Position numbers and translations under genes: made by a program | Notes under the pieces: generated by a model | What the model saw: only the letters and a program-made list of their open reading frames with translations | The model's database searches: none | What the model was told of the DNA's origin: nothing | Part shown: positions 1 to 6,711 of the stretch, piece by piece | Numbering within the stretch: the first letter of the stretch is position 1 | Layout of the letters: every line of letters starts with the position of its first letter | Assembly: GCA_038229875.1 (NCBI GenBank) | Contig: JBBROA010000066.1 | Coordinates: 1-24,304, forward strand | DNA length: 24,304 nt | Direction of reading: 5' to 3' | Origin: JALYUA01 sp038229875 | GTDB taxonomy: Bacteria > Acidobacteriota > Thermoanaerobaculia > UBA5066 > Gp7-AA6

Positions 1-35
1 ACCCCTCACCCCTCACCCCTTACCCCTCACCCGTC
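1..35. repeat. Degenerate 7-bp tandem array (ACCCCTC x5)
   Basis: Five consecutive heptamers are visible: ACCCCTC twice, ACCCCTT, ACCCCTC and ACCCGTC. The array starts at the window edge, so its full length is unknown. It lies just upstream of the promoter of the zinc-ribbon gene. It resembles the short tandemly repeated heptamers (STRR) known from cyanobacteria in format, not in sequence. Confidence 0.85.
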
Positions 36-63
36 ACACCGCCGCCTGACGCCCGTTCCCGGC

Positions 64-72
64 TGCTAGACT
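64..72 (+). promoter_or_regulatory. Extended -10 element, likely leaderless start
   Basis: TGC followed by TAGACT (67-72) matches an extended -10 (TGn TAnAnT). The hexamer ends 7 nt before the ATG at 80, so the expected transcription start falls on or next to the start codon. There is no Shine-Dalgarno sequence in the seven intervening bases. No convincing -35 is visible, which is tolerated for extended -10 promoters. Confidence 0.5.
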
Positions 73-79
73 CGGACCG

Positions 80-1078
80 ATGGACTGGATCACCTGCCCG
101 ACGTGCGGATTTACGCAGATCCCGACCGAAAAGTGCCTTCGCTGCTCGCGCCCCCTCGAGCGGCCGGAGCCACCCGTCGGCCGGGACGCCGTGCCGGCGG
201 ACGCGGCGGGGGTTGCGTCCACGGAGGCGGCGTCGAGCCCGAACGCGGCTCGCGCACCGGCACCGGCGGAACCGCCGGCTCCCGTCCCTTCCATCGACGC
301 GTCCGATCCGGACCGCGGCTTCCCAAAACGCGCCGCGATCGCGGCCACCGCGACAGTGGCGGCCATCCTGGCGTTTCTGGCGCTGCGCTCCCGACCGCCC
401 GCTCCCGCGCCTCAGCTCTCCTCGACCCCCGCCCCAGCGGCCGCGCCGGCGCGGCTCGATCTCTCCGGCCGGTGGGAGACCGAGTATTCGAAGACGCTTC
501 CGGGCCCGGCACGGCCCGCTTTGAAACAGGTCTTCCTGGAGACGGACGCGGACGGAGCGATCCTCGCCACCGGAGTCCTCCTGACGGACCCGGGCCGGGG
601 CGGCGCCGGGGCCGGGTACCGGCTGGTGTCCGACGGCCCCCAGCGGCTCGGGCAGATCTCGTCTCTCCTCACGGCGTCGCCCGCGGGCGCGAATCTCCCA
701 CTCGACTTCATTCCCTTCCCCGCCTGGATGCCGAAGCGGGAGCGCGTGTGGCGCGCTCTCGAGGGGCAGAGCCGGAAAGTGCTCGACGTCCGCTATCTGC
801 TCCTCGAATCGATCGAAGACGACTACCTAGTCCAAGCGGGCGTCAACCAGAGCGGTTTCCTGTCCTATGTCTTCTTTTCGAAGGCGTACGCGAAGAACCG
901 CGGCGTGGACGCGCTGTCGGACATCATCCACCCGGATCCGGGAAGCTCGCTGCGGGGCTTCCGGAACCTGGTCTGGGATCTCTCCGGGGCCGCGGATTTC
1001 TTGAAGCTCGAGGTCTACGGCACGCTCTCAGGACCCGAAGGCGGCGCCGGTGAGCGGATCACACTCAAGAGGAAATAG
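80..1078 (+). CDS. Zinc-ribbon, single-pass membrane protein of unknown function
   Basis: 332 aa. The N-terminus carries four cysteines spaced C6-x2-C9-x9-C19-x2-C22, as in a zinc ribbon. A Pro/Ala-rich linker (about 30-80) leads to one hydrophobic segment (about 85-102), then a second Pro/Ala linker and a C-terminal domain from about 126 that begins LSGRWETEY and looks beta-rich. The arrangement implies a cytoplasmic zinc ribbon and an exported C-terminal domain, possibly lipocalin-like; this is inference from the opening Leu-Ser-Gly-Arg-Trp motif and strand-like pattern. The ATG at 80 was chosen because the zinc ribbon starts immediately and a -10 element lies just before it. The gene converges on the NYN gene across a 98-bp gap. 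No named family was recognised. Confidence 0.8.
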   Translation: MDWITCPTCGFTQIPTEKCLRCSRPLERPEPPVGRDAVPADAAGVASTEAASSPNAARAPAPAEPPAPVPSIDASDPDRGFPKRAAIAATATVAAILAFLALRSRPPAPAPQLSSTPAPAAAPARLDLSGRWETEYSKTLPGPARPALKQVFLETDADGAILATGVLLTDPGRGGAGAGYRLVSDGPQRLGQISSLLTASPAGANLPLDFIPFPAWMPKRERVWRALEGQSRKVLDVRYLLLESIEDDYLVQAGVNQSGFLSYVFFSKAYAKNRGVDALSDIIHPDPGSSLRGFRNLVWDLSGAADFLKLEVYGTLSGPEGGAGERITLKRK

Positions 1079-1114
1079 AGAGCCGAGCGACCACCGGGAG
1101 CGAGACTCCATGCG

Positions 1115-1130
1115 GGCCACTCGGCCACTC
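1115..1130. repeat. Two tandem 8-bp units in convergent gap
   Basis: GGCCACTC occurs twice in direct succession between the converging stop codons at 1078 and 1177. No T-rich terminator hairpin is visible in this gap. It may be a minimal member of the short tandem repeats found elsewhere in the window, but two copies could arise by chance. Confidence 0.45.
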
Positions 1131-1176
1131 GCGCCGCCCCCGGACGCGACTCTCATCGAGGAACGCTCAACCCTCT

Positions 1177-2199
1177 TCAGACACTGATCATGTAGCCGCC
1201 GCTCTTCGCGTCTTTCTTCATCGCGAGGATTTTCAGCCGCTCGGCGTCCTCGAGGAGCTCCGAAAACGACTTGTAGCCGTAATAAGACTCGTTGAAGTAG
1301 GGCTGCTTGCGCTGCATCGTCTGCTTGATCATCGAGCCCCAGATGACATCGTAGTTCTCACGCTGGAGCGCCTGCATGGAGTCGAGCATCAGCCGGAAGA
1401 CCTCCCGCTTCTTCTCGGGAAGGTTCTCGATGGAGGGTAGCTCCCGCGTCTCGCGGACGAGGTCCTCGTAGAAAATGAACTCATCGCAGTTGCTGATCAG
1501 GAGCTCCGAGGTCGAGTTCTTGACCCCGACGCCGATGACGCTCTTATCGTTCTCCTTCAGCTTCGAGACCAGCGGCGAAAAGTCGGAATCGCCCGAACAG
1601 ATCACGAAGGTCGTGATGTGCCCCTTCGAGGTGGCGAGATCCATCGCGTCGACCACCATGCGGATGTCGGCGGAATTCTTTCCGCTGTAGCCCCGCTGGG
1701 GGATGTCGATCAGCTCGATCGCGGCCTCGTGGAACTCGCGCTTGTAGTCGGAGTAGCGGGTCCAGTCGGCGTACGCCTTCTTGTAAACGATCCGCCCCTT
1801 CTCGATCAGGCGCTGGAGGACGAGGTGGATATCGAACTTCTTGTACTTCGCGTCCCGCGCGCCGAGCGCGATGTTCTCGAAGTCGATGAAGAGCGAGATG
1901 CGCTGCTCGACAGAGGCCCGGGCGGGGGGCGGAGGCGCGAGGCTCAAAGGGGACATCGTCTGCGCGGCCACGGGTCCAAGCGCCTGCGACGGCGCCGCGG
2001 GCGCGGGGGCGGGCATGGGCGCAAAGGACGAGGCCGCGAGCACCGGGACGGACGCGGGAAGCGGCTGGTCGCCGTTTCTCGCCTCTTCGGGCGCTCCGGC
2101 GGGGCGCGCCTTGTGGCGGCGCGCTCCGCCGCGGCGGCGGCGGGCTTTCTTTTCGCCCCCCTCTTCCGCCGCGGGAAACGGGATGGTGTCGTCGTTCAT
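1177..2199 (-). CDS. NYN (PIN-like) domain protein with C-terminal OST-HTH/LOTUS-like domain
   Basis: 340 aa, LabA/DUF88-type. Residues 18-33 are very basic (Arg/Lys run) and 40-98 form a Pro/Ala-rich linker. The NYN nuclease fold spans about 100-245 and begins ISLFIDFENI; the expected acidic metal-site residues are D106, D178 and D205/D207 (CSGDSDFSPL). Residues about 262-340 resemble an OST-HTH/LOTUS winged helix, an RNA-binding module often fused to NYN domains. The likely role is a metal-dependent RNase or RNA-processing factor in the cytoplasm; its substrate cannot be told from sequence. The ATG overlaps the stop of the upstream thioesterase gene (ATGA) and is preceded by AAGGA, so the two are translationally coupled. 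Confidence 0.9.
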   Translation of the reverse strand: MNDDTIPFPAAEEGGEKKARRRRGGARRHKARPAGAPEEARNGDQPLPASVPVLAASSFAPMPAPAPAAPSQALGPVAAQTMSPLSLAPPPPARASVEQRISLFIDFENIALGARDAKYKKFDIHLVLQRLIEKGRIVYKKAYADWTRYSDYKREFHEAAIELIDIPQRGYSGKNSADIRMVVDAMDLATSKGHITTFVICSGDSDFSPLVSKLKENDKSVIGVGVKNSTSELLISNCDEFIFYEDLVRETRELPSIENLPEKKREVFRLMLDSMQALQRENYDVIWGSMIKQTMQRKQPYFNESYYGYKSFSELLEDAERLKILAMKKDAKSGGYMISV

Positions 2200-2672
2200 G
2201 GTTTTCCTTCCGGTGCGTAATCGAACGAGGAGGTCGTCAGGAGAAAAGAGGCGAGAACGCGGGCGACCGGGCGGCCCCCCGCATCCACGATCTCGACGTC
2301 CCCGATGTTGATGCGGCGGCCCTTCTTGACGATGCGGGCGCGCGCCCAGACGTCTCCTCGTGCGCGACGGAGAAAGTGGATGGTCAGGTCCGCGGTTGCG
2401 AACCCCATCTTTCCGTCGAAGTTGGTCGAGAGTGCGAAAGCGACGGCCGTATCGGCCAGGGTCGCCAGGATTCCGCCGTGGACCGTACCCGATCCGTTGC
2501 TGACCTCTTCGCGGTAGGGCAGTTTCAGGACGGCGTAGTCGAGCGAGATCTCTTCCAAGACCGGATGGAGGGAGCCGATCGCCGGGGAAGCGGCGAGCCT
2601 CCCTCGGAGACGGGCTAAGAGATCCGGCGCCAGGGCAGGGCCCGGCTGAGGGGTCGTCATCGTCGCACTCAT
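2196..2672 (-). CDS. PaaI-family hotdog thioesterase
   Basis: 158 aa, the usual size for a single hotdog domain. The signature HGG (65-67, in GTVHGGILATLADTA) and D74 fit the PaaI-type acyl-CoA thioesterase active site, where the His-Gly-Gly turn sits at the start of the central helix and an acid activates water. The protein probably hydrolyses a small aromatic or acyl-CoA thioester in the cytoplasm; the exact substrate is unknown. The first ATG (2672) is preceded by TAAAAT nine bases upstream and by no Shine-Dalgarno, which favours a leaderless start here over the internal ATG at residue 5. It overlaps the downstream NYN gene by four bases. Confidence 0.88.
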   Translation of the reverse strand: MSATMTTPQPGPALAPDLLARLRGRLAASPAIGSLHPVLEEISLDYAVLKLPYREEVSNGSGTVHGGILATLADTAVAFALSTNFDGKMGFATADLTIHFLRRARGDVWARARIVKKGRRINIGDVEIVDAGGRPVARVLASFLLTTSSFDYAPEGKP

Positions 2673-2681
2673 AAACGATTC

Positions 2682-2687
2682 ATTTTA
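2682..2687 (-). promoter_or_regulatory. -10 hexamer TAAAAT, likely leaderless
   Basis: On the minus strand TAAAAT matches five of six bases of the -10 consensus and ends nine bases before the thioesterase ATG at 2672. The transcription start would fall at, or one to three bases before, the start codon. No -35 stands out and no Shine-Dalgarno is present. Confidence 0.5.
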
Positions 2688-2718
2688 CAGGACGTCGCCC
2701 GCAGGAGGGAGCCGGCGA

Positions 2719-2985
2719 TCAGACCTCGGAGCTCTCCTCGCGGTCGTAATACGGAAGCTCCTCGGCTCGCTTGACGGAGTTGTCCACGTGCCGAGGAACC
2801 TCGACGATCGTCCGCGTCACGTTCGGGTCGCAGATCTCGTTCTCGCATTCGTACGTGTACACATTTTTCTCCGGGAGTTTCGTAAACCGCATCACGGTCT
2901 GGTAGGTGTCGCAGTTCCCGCACTTGACGGACATCATGAAGATGTCGATCACATGCCGGCCGGGCTCTTCGACGGCGTCTTCCAC
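2719..2985 (-). CDS. Small CxxC zinc-binding-like protein, unknown function
   Basis: With a GTG start at 2985 the product is 88 aa; the ATGs at 2937 and 2934 give 72 and 71 aa. Four cysteines form a C-x2-C (in KCGNCDTYQ) and C-x4-C (in YECENEICDPN) pair separated by about 21 residues, as in a zinc finger or rubredoxin-like knuckle. The C-terminus is acidic (YYDREESSEV). The GTG is preferred because TATTAT ends seven bases upstream and neither ATG has a Shine-Dalgarno; the residues between GTG and ATG also read as plausible protein. The gene diverges from the secreted-protein gene at 3100. No family name could be assigned. A longer in-frame extension upstream runs through the divergent gene's promoter and is probably not translated. 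Confidence 0.65.
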   Translation of the reverse strand: MEDAVEEPGRHVIDIFMMSVKCGNCDTYQTVMRFTKLPEKNVYTYECENEICDPNVTRTIVEVPRHVDNSVKRAEELPYYDREESSEV

Positions 2986-2992
2986 GGAAGCG

Positions 2993-2998
2993 ATAATA
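2993..2998 (-). promoter_or_regulatory. -10 hexamer TATTAT, likely leaderless
   Basis: Read on the minus strand, TATTAT matches five of six -10 consensus bases and ends seven bases before the GTG at 2985. An RNA starting six to eight bases downstream would begin with the start codon itself. The -35 region is GC-rich and unremarkable. Confidence 0.5.
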
Positions 2999-3035
2999 CG
3001 CGAAGGAACGCGCATGCCGGCGCGATCCATTCCGG

Positions 3036-3056
3036 CCGCCGCTCCCCTCGCGGCGG
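3036..3056. other. GC-rich hairpin in divergent spacer
   Basis: CCGCCGC (3036-3042) and GCGGCGG (3050-3056) form a perfect 7-bp stem with a 7-nt loop between the divergent genes starting at 2985 and 3100. If the plus-strand transcript starts upstream, it would be a 5' UTR hairpin; otherwise it could be an operator-like dyad. No T-run follows it. Confidence 0.5.
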
Positions 3057-3099
3057 GAAATGCTCCGAGAATGCGCCTCGACGAAGGAGAATGGCGAAA

Positions 3100-3576
3100 A
3101 TGAAAAGGCGATTCCGCAGGTTCGGGCCCGCTCTCTTCGCCCTCGCGGCAGCTACGGCCCTGCCGGCCCTCCCTGCCCGCGCGGCCGAGTTCGAGAAGTC
3201 GGTCGCGGTTCCGAAGGTCGGCCGGACGGGCCTCGGCTGGACCTCCGGAGGCTGCTCGGTCCGCGGTGTGTCGCTGGGCAACTCCCCGAACGCCGACGAC
3301 ATCCGGAGAGCCAGGCACGAGGATCCGAGCGACACTTCGTGGCTGTGGTGGGACTTTCACGTCGAGAATCGGGGGTCGGGCAAATGCCGGATCTCGCTCA
3401 CCGTCGACGTCTACGATCGATCCGGACGGGTGGTGAAGTCGGAGGTTGAGACCGATACGGTGGACAACCATGAGCACAAGCTGGACGACAACATCCGGAT
3501 CTCGACCCGCATGCGGACGCGCGATATCGTCGACTCACCGCGCGCGAGCATCCGCGGAGAGATCCGGCCGCGGTGA
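3100..3576 (+). CDS. Secreted protein of unknown function
   Basis: 158 aa from the ATG at 3100. A Sec signal peptide is clear: basic MKRRFRRF, a hydrophobic Ala/Leu core, and a likely cleavage after PARAA before EFEKSV. The mature part is hydrophilic with two cysteines (in GGCSV and GKCRIS) that could pair, and strand-like stretches such as ISLTVDVYD. An ATG at 3091 would add three residues, but AAGGAG (3084-3089) sits only one base from it and ten bases from 3100, so 3100 is preferred. The stop codon overlaps the ygfZ-like start (GTGA). No family was recognised; it probably acts in the periplasm. Confidence 0.75.
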   Translation: MKRRFRRFGPALFALAAATALPALPARAAEFEKSVAVPKVGRTGLGWTSGGCSVRGVSLGNSPNADDIRRARHEDPSDTSWLWWDFHVENRGSGKCRISLTVDVYDRSGRVVKSEVETDTVDNHEHKLDDNIRISTRMRTRDIVDSPRASIRGEIRPR

Positions 3577-4469
3577 ACGGAACCGGCTCCGCTCCTCTCC
3601 CCTCGTATCGGATACGCGCCGCGGCGATTCTCGACGTCACGGGCCCCGACCGGATCTCGTTTCTCCAGGGACAGCTCACCCAGGACGTGCGGCTCGTCGA
3701 GCTCGGGCAGGTCCTCCCCGCGGCTGGATTGACGCCGAAGGGGAAGCTTCTTTTCATGGCGCGCCTGATCGGAATGCCAGATCGGCTGCGGCTTCTGCTG
3801 CCGGCGGCGTCCGGCGCGCCGGTGCTCGCGCATCTCAAAAAATACGCCGTGTTCCAGAAGGTCGGGATCGAGGATCGCTCCGCGGACCTTTCGCGCGTCG
3901 GGATCGTGGGTCCGCCGCTCCCCTCCTCCGCCGCCGGCACCGACTCGATCTCTCTGCCTGGAGACGCGGAGTTCGTCAGCGAGCTGCTCGTTCCCGCCGC
4001 AGGGATCGAAGCGGCCAGGGCGCGGCTGGCGTCCGCGGGCCTTGTCGCGCTCGATGACGCGTCGGCGGAGGTCCTGCGCGTCGAGGCCGGGCGGCCGCGG
4101 TTCGGGCAGGACGCCGACGAGTCCCATCTGCCCGACGAGGTAGGCCTTTCGGAGGCGATCTCGACCACAAAGGGGTGCTACGTCGGGCAGGAGATCGTCG
4201 CCCGGCTGAGGACGTACGGACGCGTCAACCGCAGGCTCGTCGGTTTTCACTTTCCGGACGGAGCGATCCCGGCCGGGACGATCCTGACGCGGCCCGGCGA
4301 GGAGCCCGGAAAGATCGAGATCGGCCGGGTGACGACTTGCGTCGAGTCCCCGCGGAGAGGTGCGATCGGACTCGGGTGGGCCTTTCGCGACATCGCGCCA
4401 GGAGACCGCCTCGCATCGGTGGAAGCGCCGGAACGCGCCGCGATTCCCTCGGCTCTTCCCTTCCCGTGA
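3573..4469 (+). CDS. ygfZ: YgfZ/GcvT-like folate-binding protein
   Basis: 298 aa, close to the usual YgfZ length. The hallmark K-G-C-Y-x-G-Q-E motif is at residues 200-207 (KGCYVGQE, Cys202), and the N-terminal part (ILDVTGPDRISFLQGQ) matches the aminomethyltransferase-type folate fold. In Escherichia coli YgfZ uses tetrahydrofolate and helps maintain certain iron-sulfur enzymes such as MiaB; a similar cytoplasmic role is likely here. The start is a GTG at 3573 overlapping the previous stop; the end overlaps the next GTG (4466). These junctions indicate translational coupling within a four-gene cluster. Confidence 0.92.
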   Translation: MNGTGSAPLPSYRIRAAAILDVTGPDRISFLQGQLTQDVRLVELGQVLPAAGLTPKGKLLFMARLIGMPDRLRLLLPAASGAPVLAHLKKYAVFQKVGIEDRSADLSRVGIVGPPLPSSAAGTDSISLPGDAEFVSELLVPAAGIEAARARLASAGLVALDDASAEVLRVEAGRPRFGQDADESHLPDEVGLSEAISTTKGCYVGQEIVARLRTYGRVNRRLVGFHFPDGAIPAGTILTRPGEEPGKIEIGRVTTCVESPRRGAIGLGWAFRDIAPGDRLASVEAPERAAIPSALPFP

Positions 4470-5413
4470 GCGGGGCTCCCGCGCCGGAGCGGCCGCCGTC
4501 GCCGCGGGAGGGTCGGCCCGAAGAGACGTGGCGGGTGCACGCGGCGCTCCTGGGCGCTCAGGCGGCGTTCGCGCTCTTCCCGATCTTCGGCAAGCTCGTG
4601 CTGCCCGCGATTCCCGCTCTCGTGCTCGCGGCGATCCGCGTCGCATCAGGGGCGCTCGTCCTCGAAGGGGTCCGGCGCCTCTCCCGCGCGCGTGAGCTGG
4701 AGCGCAGGCATCGCCCCGCCGTCCTGCTCTACGCCCTGCTCGGCGTCTCGTTCAACCAGGTCCTGTTCATCCTCGGGCTCTCGATGACCTCGGCCATCCA
4801 CACGACGATCCTGACGGCGACGATTCCCGTTTTCACCCTCGCGGCGGCGGTAATGCTCGGACGGGAGAAACTGGCGGCCCGCGGTCTGGCGGCGGTCTGC
4901 CTCGCGACGGCCGGTGTCCTGGTGCTCCTGGATATCGGTCATCTCCGCCAGGCCGGAGGAACGCTTCGCGGCGATCTCCTGATCCTCGCGAACTCCCTGT
5001 CGTACTCGTGCTACCTGGTTCTTTCCCGCCCGATCCTCGCGATCTATCCGGTGAGCACGATCGTTTCCCGGATCTTCGTCTATGGTGCCTTCCCGATCCT
5101 CCTCGTGGCGTCGCCCGGCCTGCTCCGCTTCAAGCCTTCGGCCGTTCCAGCTTACGCGTGGGGCGGCGTCGCGGCGATCGTCCTCGTCTGCACCGTGCTT
5201 CCCTATCTGTGGAACTCCTGGTCTCTTGCGCGAACGGAAGCGTCGAGGGTGGCGTTCTACGTCTTTCTCCAGCCCCTGATCGCATCGGTCCTCGCGGTCC
5301 TCGTCCTTCGCGAGACGTTCGCTGTGCGAACGGCGGTCGCGGCTGCGCTGATCTTCGCCGGCCTCGGGATCTCGGCCGTCGGGCGCGGCCGGCAACCGGG
5401 GACGGCTCCATGA
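4466..5413 (+). CDS. EamA/DMT-family transporter
   Basis: 315 aa with about ten hydrophobic segments in two similar halves, as in EamA (drug/metabolite transporter) permeases. The first half starts WRVHAALLGAQAAFALFPIF and has the helix pair around LLYALLGVSFNQVLFILGLS; the second half begins near GDLLILANSLSYSCYLVL and ends LRETFAVRTAVAAALIFAGLG. It should reside in the inner membrane and export or exchange a small metabolite that cannot be predicted. An upstream in-frame extension exists but lies wholly inside ygfZ; the GTG at 4466, overlapping the ygfZ TGA, is the natural start. Its TGA overlaps the ATG of the glycosyltransferase. Confidence 0.9.
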   Translation: MSGAPAPERPPSPREGRPEETWRVHAALLGAQAAFALFPIFGKLVLPAIPALVLAAIRVASGALVLEGVRRLSRARELERRHRPAVLLYALLGVSFNQVLFILGLSMTSAIHTTILTATIPVFTLAAAVMLGREKLAARGLAAVCLATAGVLVLLDIGHLRQAGGTLRGDLLILANSLSYSCYLVLSRPILAIYPVSTIVSRIFVYGAFPILLVASPGLLRFKPSAVPAYAWGGVAAIVLVCTVLPYLWNSWSLARTEASRVAFYVFLQPLIASVLAVLVLRETFAVRTAVAAALIFAGLGISAVGRGRQPGTAP

Positions 5414-6129
5414 AGACCGCGGTCGTGATCCCGGTGTTCAACGAAAGGGAATCGCTCCCGCTGGTCGTGGCGGACATTCCCCGGCCGCCGGTCGGTGAAA
5501 TCGTCGTCGTCGACAACGGCTCCACCGATGACACTTCCCTCGTGGCGAGCGGCCTTCCGGTCCGGCTCGTCCGGGAGCCGCGCCGCGGTTACGGGAGCGC
5601 GTGCCTCGCGGGAGTGGCGGCGCTCCAGGCCGATCCGCCGGACGTCCTGGTGTTCCTGGACGGCGACTACTCGGATCACCCCGAGGAGTTGCCTCTCCTG
5701 CTGTCCGAGATCGAAGCGGGCGCCGACCTCGTGATCGGCTCGCGCGCGCTCGGCCGCCGCGAGGCGGGCGCCCTTCTCCCCCAGGCCCGGTTCGGAAACC
5801 TGCTCGCCTGCTTCCTCATCCGGCTGCTCTACGGCCACCGCTACACAGACCTCGGCCCGTTCCGCGCGATCCGATGGGACGCCTACCGCCGGATCGGGAT
5901 GGAAGACACGAACTTTGGCTGGACGTGCGAGATGCAGGTCAAGGCCGTCCGGCTGGGACTCTCCATCGCGGAGGTGCCGGTCTCTTACCGGCGGAGAGTG
6001 GGCGTGTCGAAAATCACGGGCACCGTTTCGGGAACGCTCCGCGCGGGCTACAAGATTCTGTGGACGATCGCGAGGTATGGGTTCGGGAAACGGGAATTGG
6101 CAATCGGCAATCGAAAGCCCCGGAGCTGA
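5410..6129 (+). CDS. Family-2 glycosyltransferase (polyprenyl-phosphate sugar transferase type)
   Basis: 239 aa. The GT2 nucleotide-sugar fold is visible from MKTAVVIPVFNERESLPLVV through VVVDNGSTDD, with the metal-binding DxD at D84-G-D86 (FLDGDYSDHPEE) and the acceptor-loop region GWTCEMQVKA near 170-179. There are no C-terminal transmembrane helices, so it resembles short DPM1-like enzymes that transfer a sugar to a polyprenyl phosphate at the membrane. The ATG overlaps the upstream stop (ATGA). Residues about 225-234 (FGKRELAIGN) are encoded by a 7-bp tandem array, so the C-terminal tail appears to have been extended or replaced by repeat DNA. It is the last gene of the cluster. Confidence 0.9.
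   Translation: MKTAVVIPVFNERESLPLVVADIPRPPVGEIVVVDNGSTDDTSLVASGLPVRLVREPRRGYGSACLAGVAALQADPPDVLVFLDGDYSDHPEELPLLLSEIEAGADLVIGSRALGRREAGALLPQARFGNLLACFLIRLLYGHRYTDLGPFRAIRWDAYRRIGMEDTNFGWTCEMQVKAVRLGLSIAEVPVSYRRRVGVSKITGTVSGTLRAGYKILWTIARYGFGKRELAIGNRKPRS
6084..6111. repeat. 7-bp tandem array inside the glycosyltransferase 3' end
   Basis: Four heptamers in a row: CGGGAAA, CGGGAAT, TGGCAAT and CGGCAAT. They are read in frame as part of the glycosyltransferase tail, which reaches a stop at 6127-6129. A related array in inverted orientation lies 36 bp further on. Confidence 0.75.
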
Positions 6130-6146
6130 TTCGGGTTGCCTCGGAC

Positions 6147-6187
6147 GTTCCCGTCGATTCCCCGGTTCCCCATTGACGATTCGCGCC
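6147..6187. repeat. Degenerate array, inverted relative to 6084-6111
   Basis: Read on the minus strand this stretch contains CGTCAAT, GGGGAAC and CGGGGAAT blocks, close to the CGGGAAT/CGGCAAT units on the plus strand at 6084-6111. The two arrays face each other between the converging glycosyltransferase and msrA genes and could pair as an imperfect long hairpin. Confidence 0.55.
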
Positions 6188-6190
6188 CGT

Positions 6191-6661
6191 TCAGATCTTG
6201 CAGCTCGCGAGCCCTCTCTTCTCCAGATACTGCTGGTGGTAGTCCTCGGCTCGCCAGAACTGTGAGGCGGGCGTGATCTCCGTTACGACCGGACGGCGGT
6301 ACAGGCCCGATTTCTCGAGCTTTTCTTTCGAAGCGCGCGCCGCCTTTTCCTGCCCGGCGTCGTGGAAGAACACGGCGGACCGGTACTGCTCGCCCACGTC
6401 CGGCCCCTGCCGGTTCAACGTCGTCGGGTCGTGGTTCTCCCAGAAGACGTCCAGCAGCTGGTCATACGAGACCCGGGCCGGGTCGAACTCGACGTCCACC
6501 ACCTCGGCGTGCCCCGTGCGGCCGCCGCAGACATCGCGATACGTCGGATCCTGGAGACTCCCGCCGGAGTATCCGACGGCCGTCGAGAGGACTCCGGGCA
6601 TCTGGCGGAAAGCGGCCTCGACTCCCCAGAAGCATCCCGCGCCAAACGTCGCTTTGTTCAT
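6191..6661 (-). CDS. msrA: Peptide methionine sulfoxide reductase MsrA
   Basis: 156 aa, the normal size for stand-alone MsrA. The catalytic motif GCFWG is at residues 9-13 with Cys10 as the sulfenic-acid-forming residue, and the family blocks GYSGG and GHAEVV follow. A C-terminal Cys154 (SCKI) is a candidate resolving cysteine. The enzyme reduces methionine-S-sulfoxide, free or in protein, with thioredoxin as the usual electron donor, in the cytoplasm. The ATG at 6661 is preceded by a G-rich run. It is the last gene of the chain that starts at 11168, separated from the YbgC-like gene by 50 bp, and may therefore also have its own promoter. Confidence 0.96.
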   Translation of the reverse strand: MNKATFGAGCFWGVEAAFRQMPGVLSTAVGYSGGSLQDPTYRDVCGGRTGHAEVVDVEFDPARVSYDQLLDVFWENHDPTTLNRQGPDVGEQYRSAVFFHDAGQEKAARASKEKLEKSGLYRRPVVTEITPASQFWRAEDYHQQYLEKRGLASCKI

Positions 6662-6711
6662 GATTCCCCCACTGCATCTACGCCTGAAACCTCCGCGCGG
6701 TTTCCCGCCCG

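Noticed and set aside
1..35. Possible CRISPR array at the left edge
   Set aside because: Units are 7 bp and directly adjacent, with no unique spacers and no cas genes in the window.
1618..2220. 200-residue plus-strand open frame opposite the NYN gene
   Set aside because: Low-complexity Gly/Arg/Val sequence mirrored from a strongly supported NYN domain on the other strand.
2938..3477. Long upstream extension of the small CxxC protein
   Set aside because: It runs antisense through the secreted-protein gene and its ribosome-binding site, has no homology-like features and contains the divergent hairpin.
4175..4465. In-frame N-terminal extension of the EamA transporter
   Set aside because: It lies entirely inside the ygfZ-like gene and is Arg-rich; the GTG overlapping the ygfZ stop fits the junction style of the cluster.
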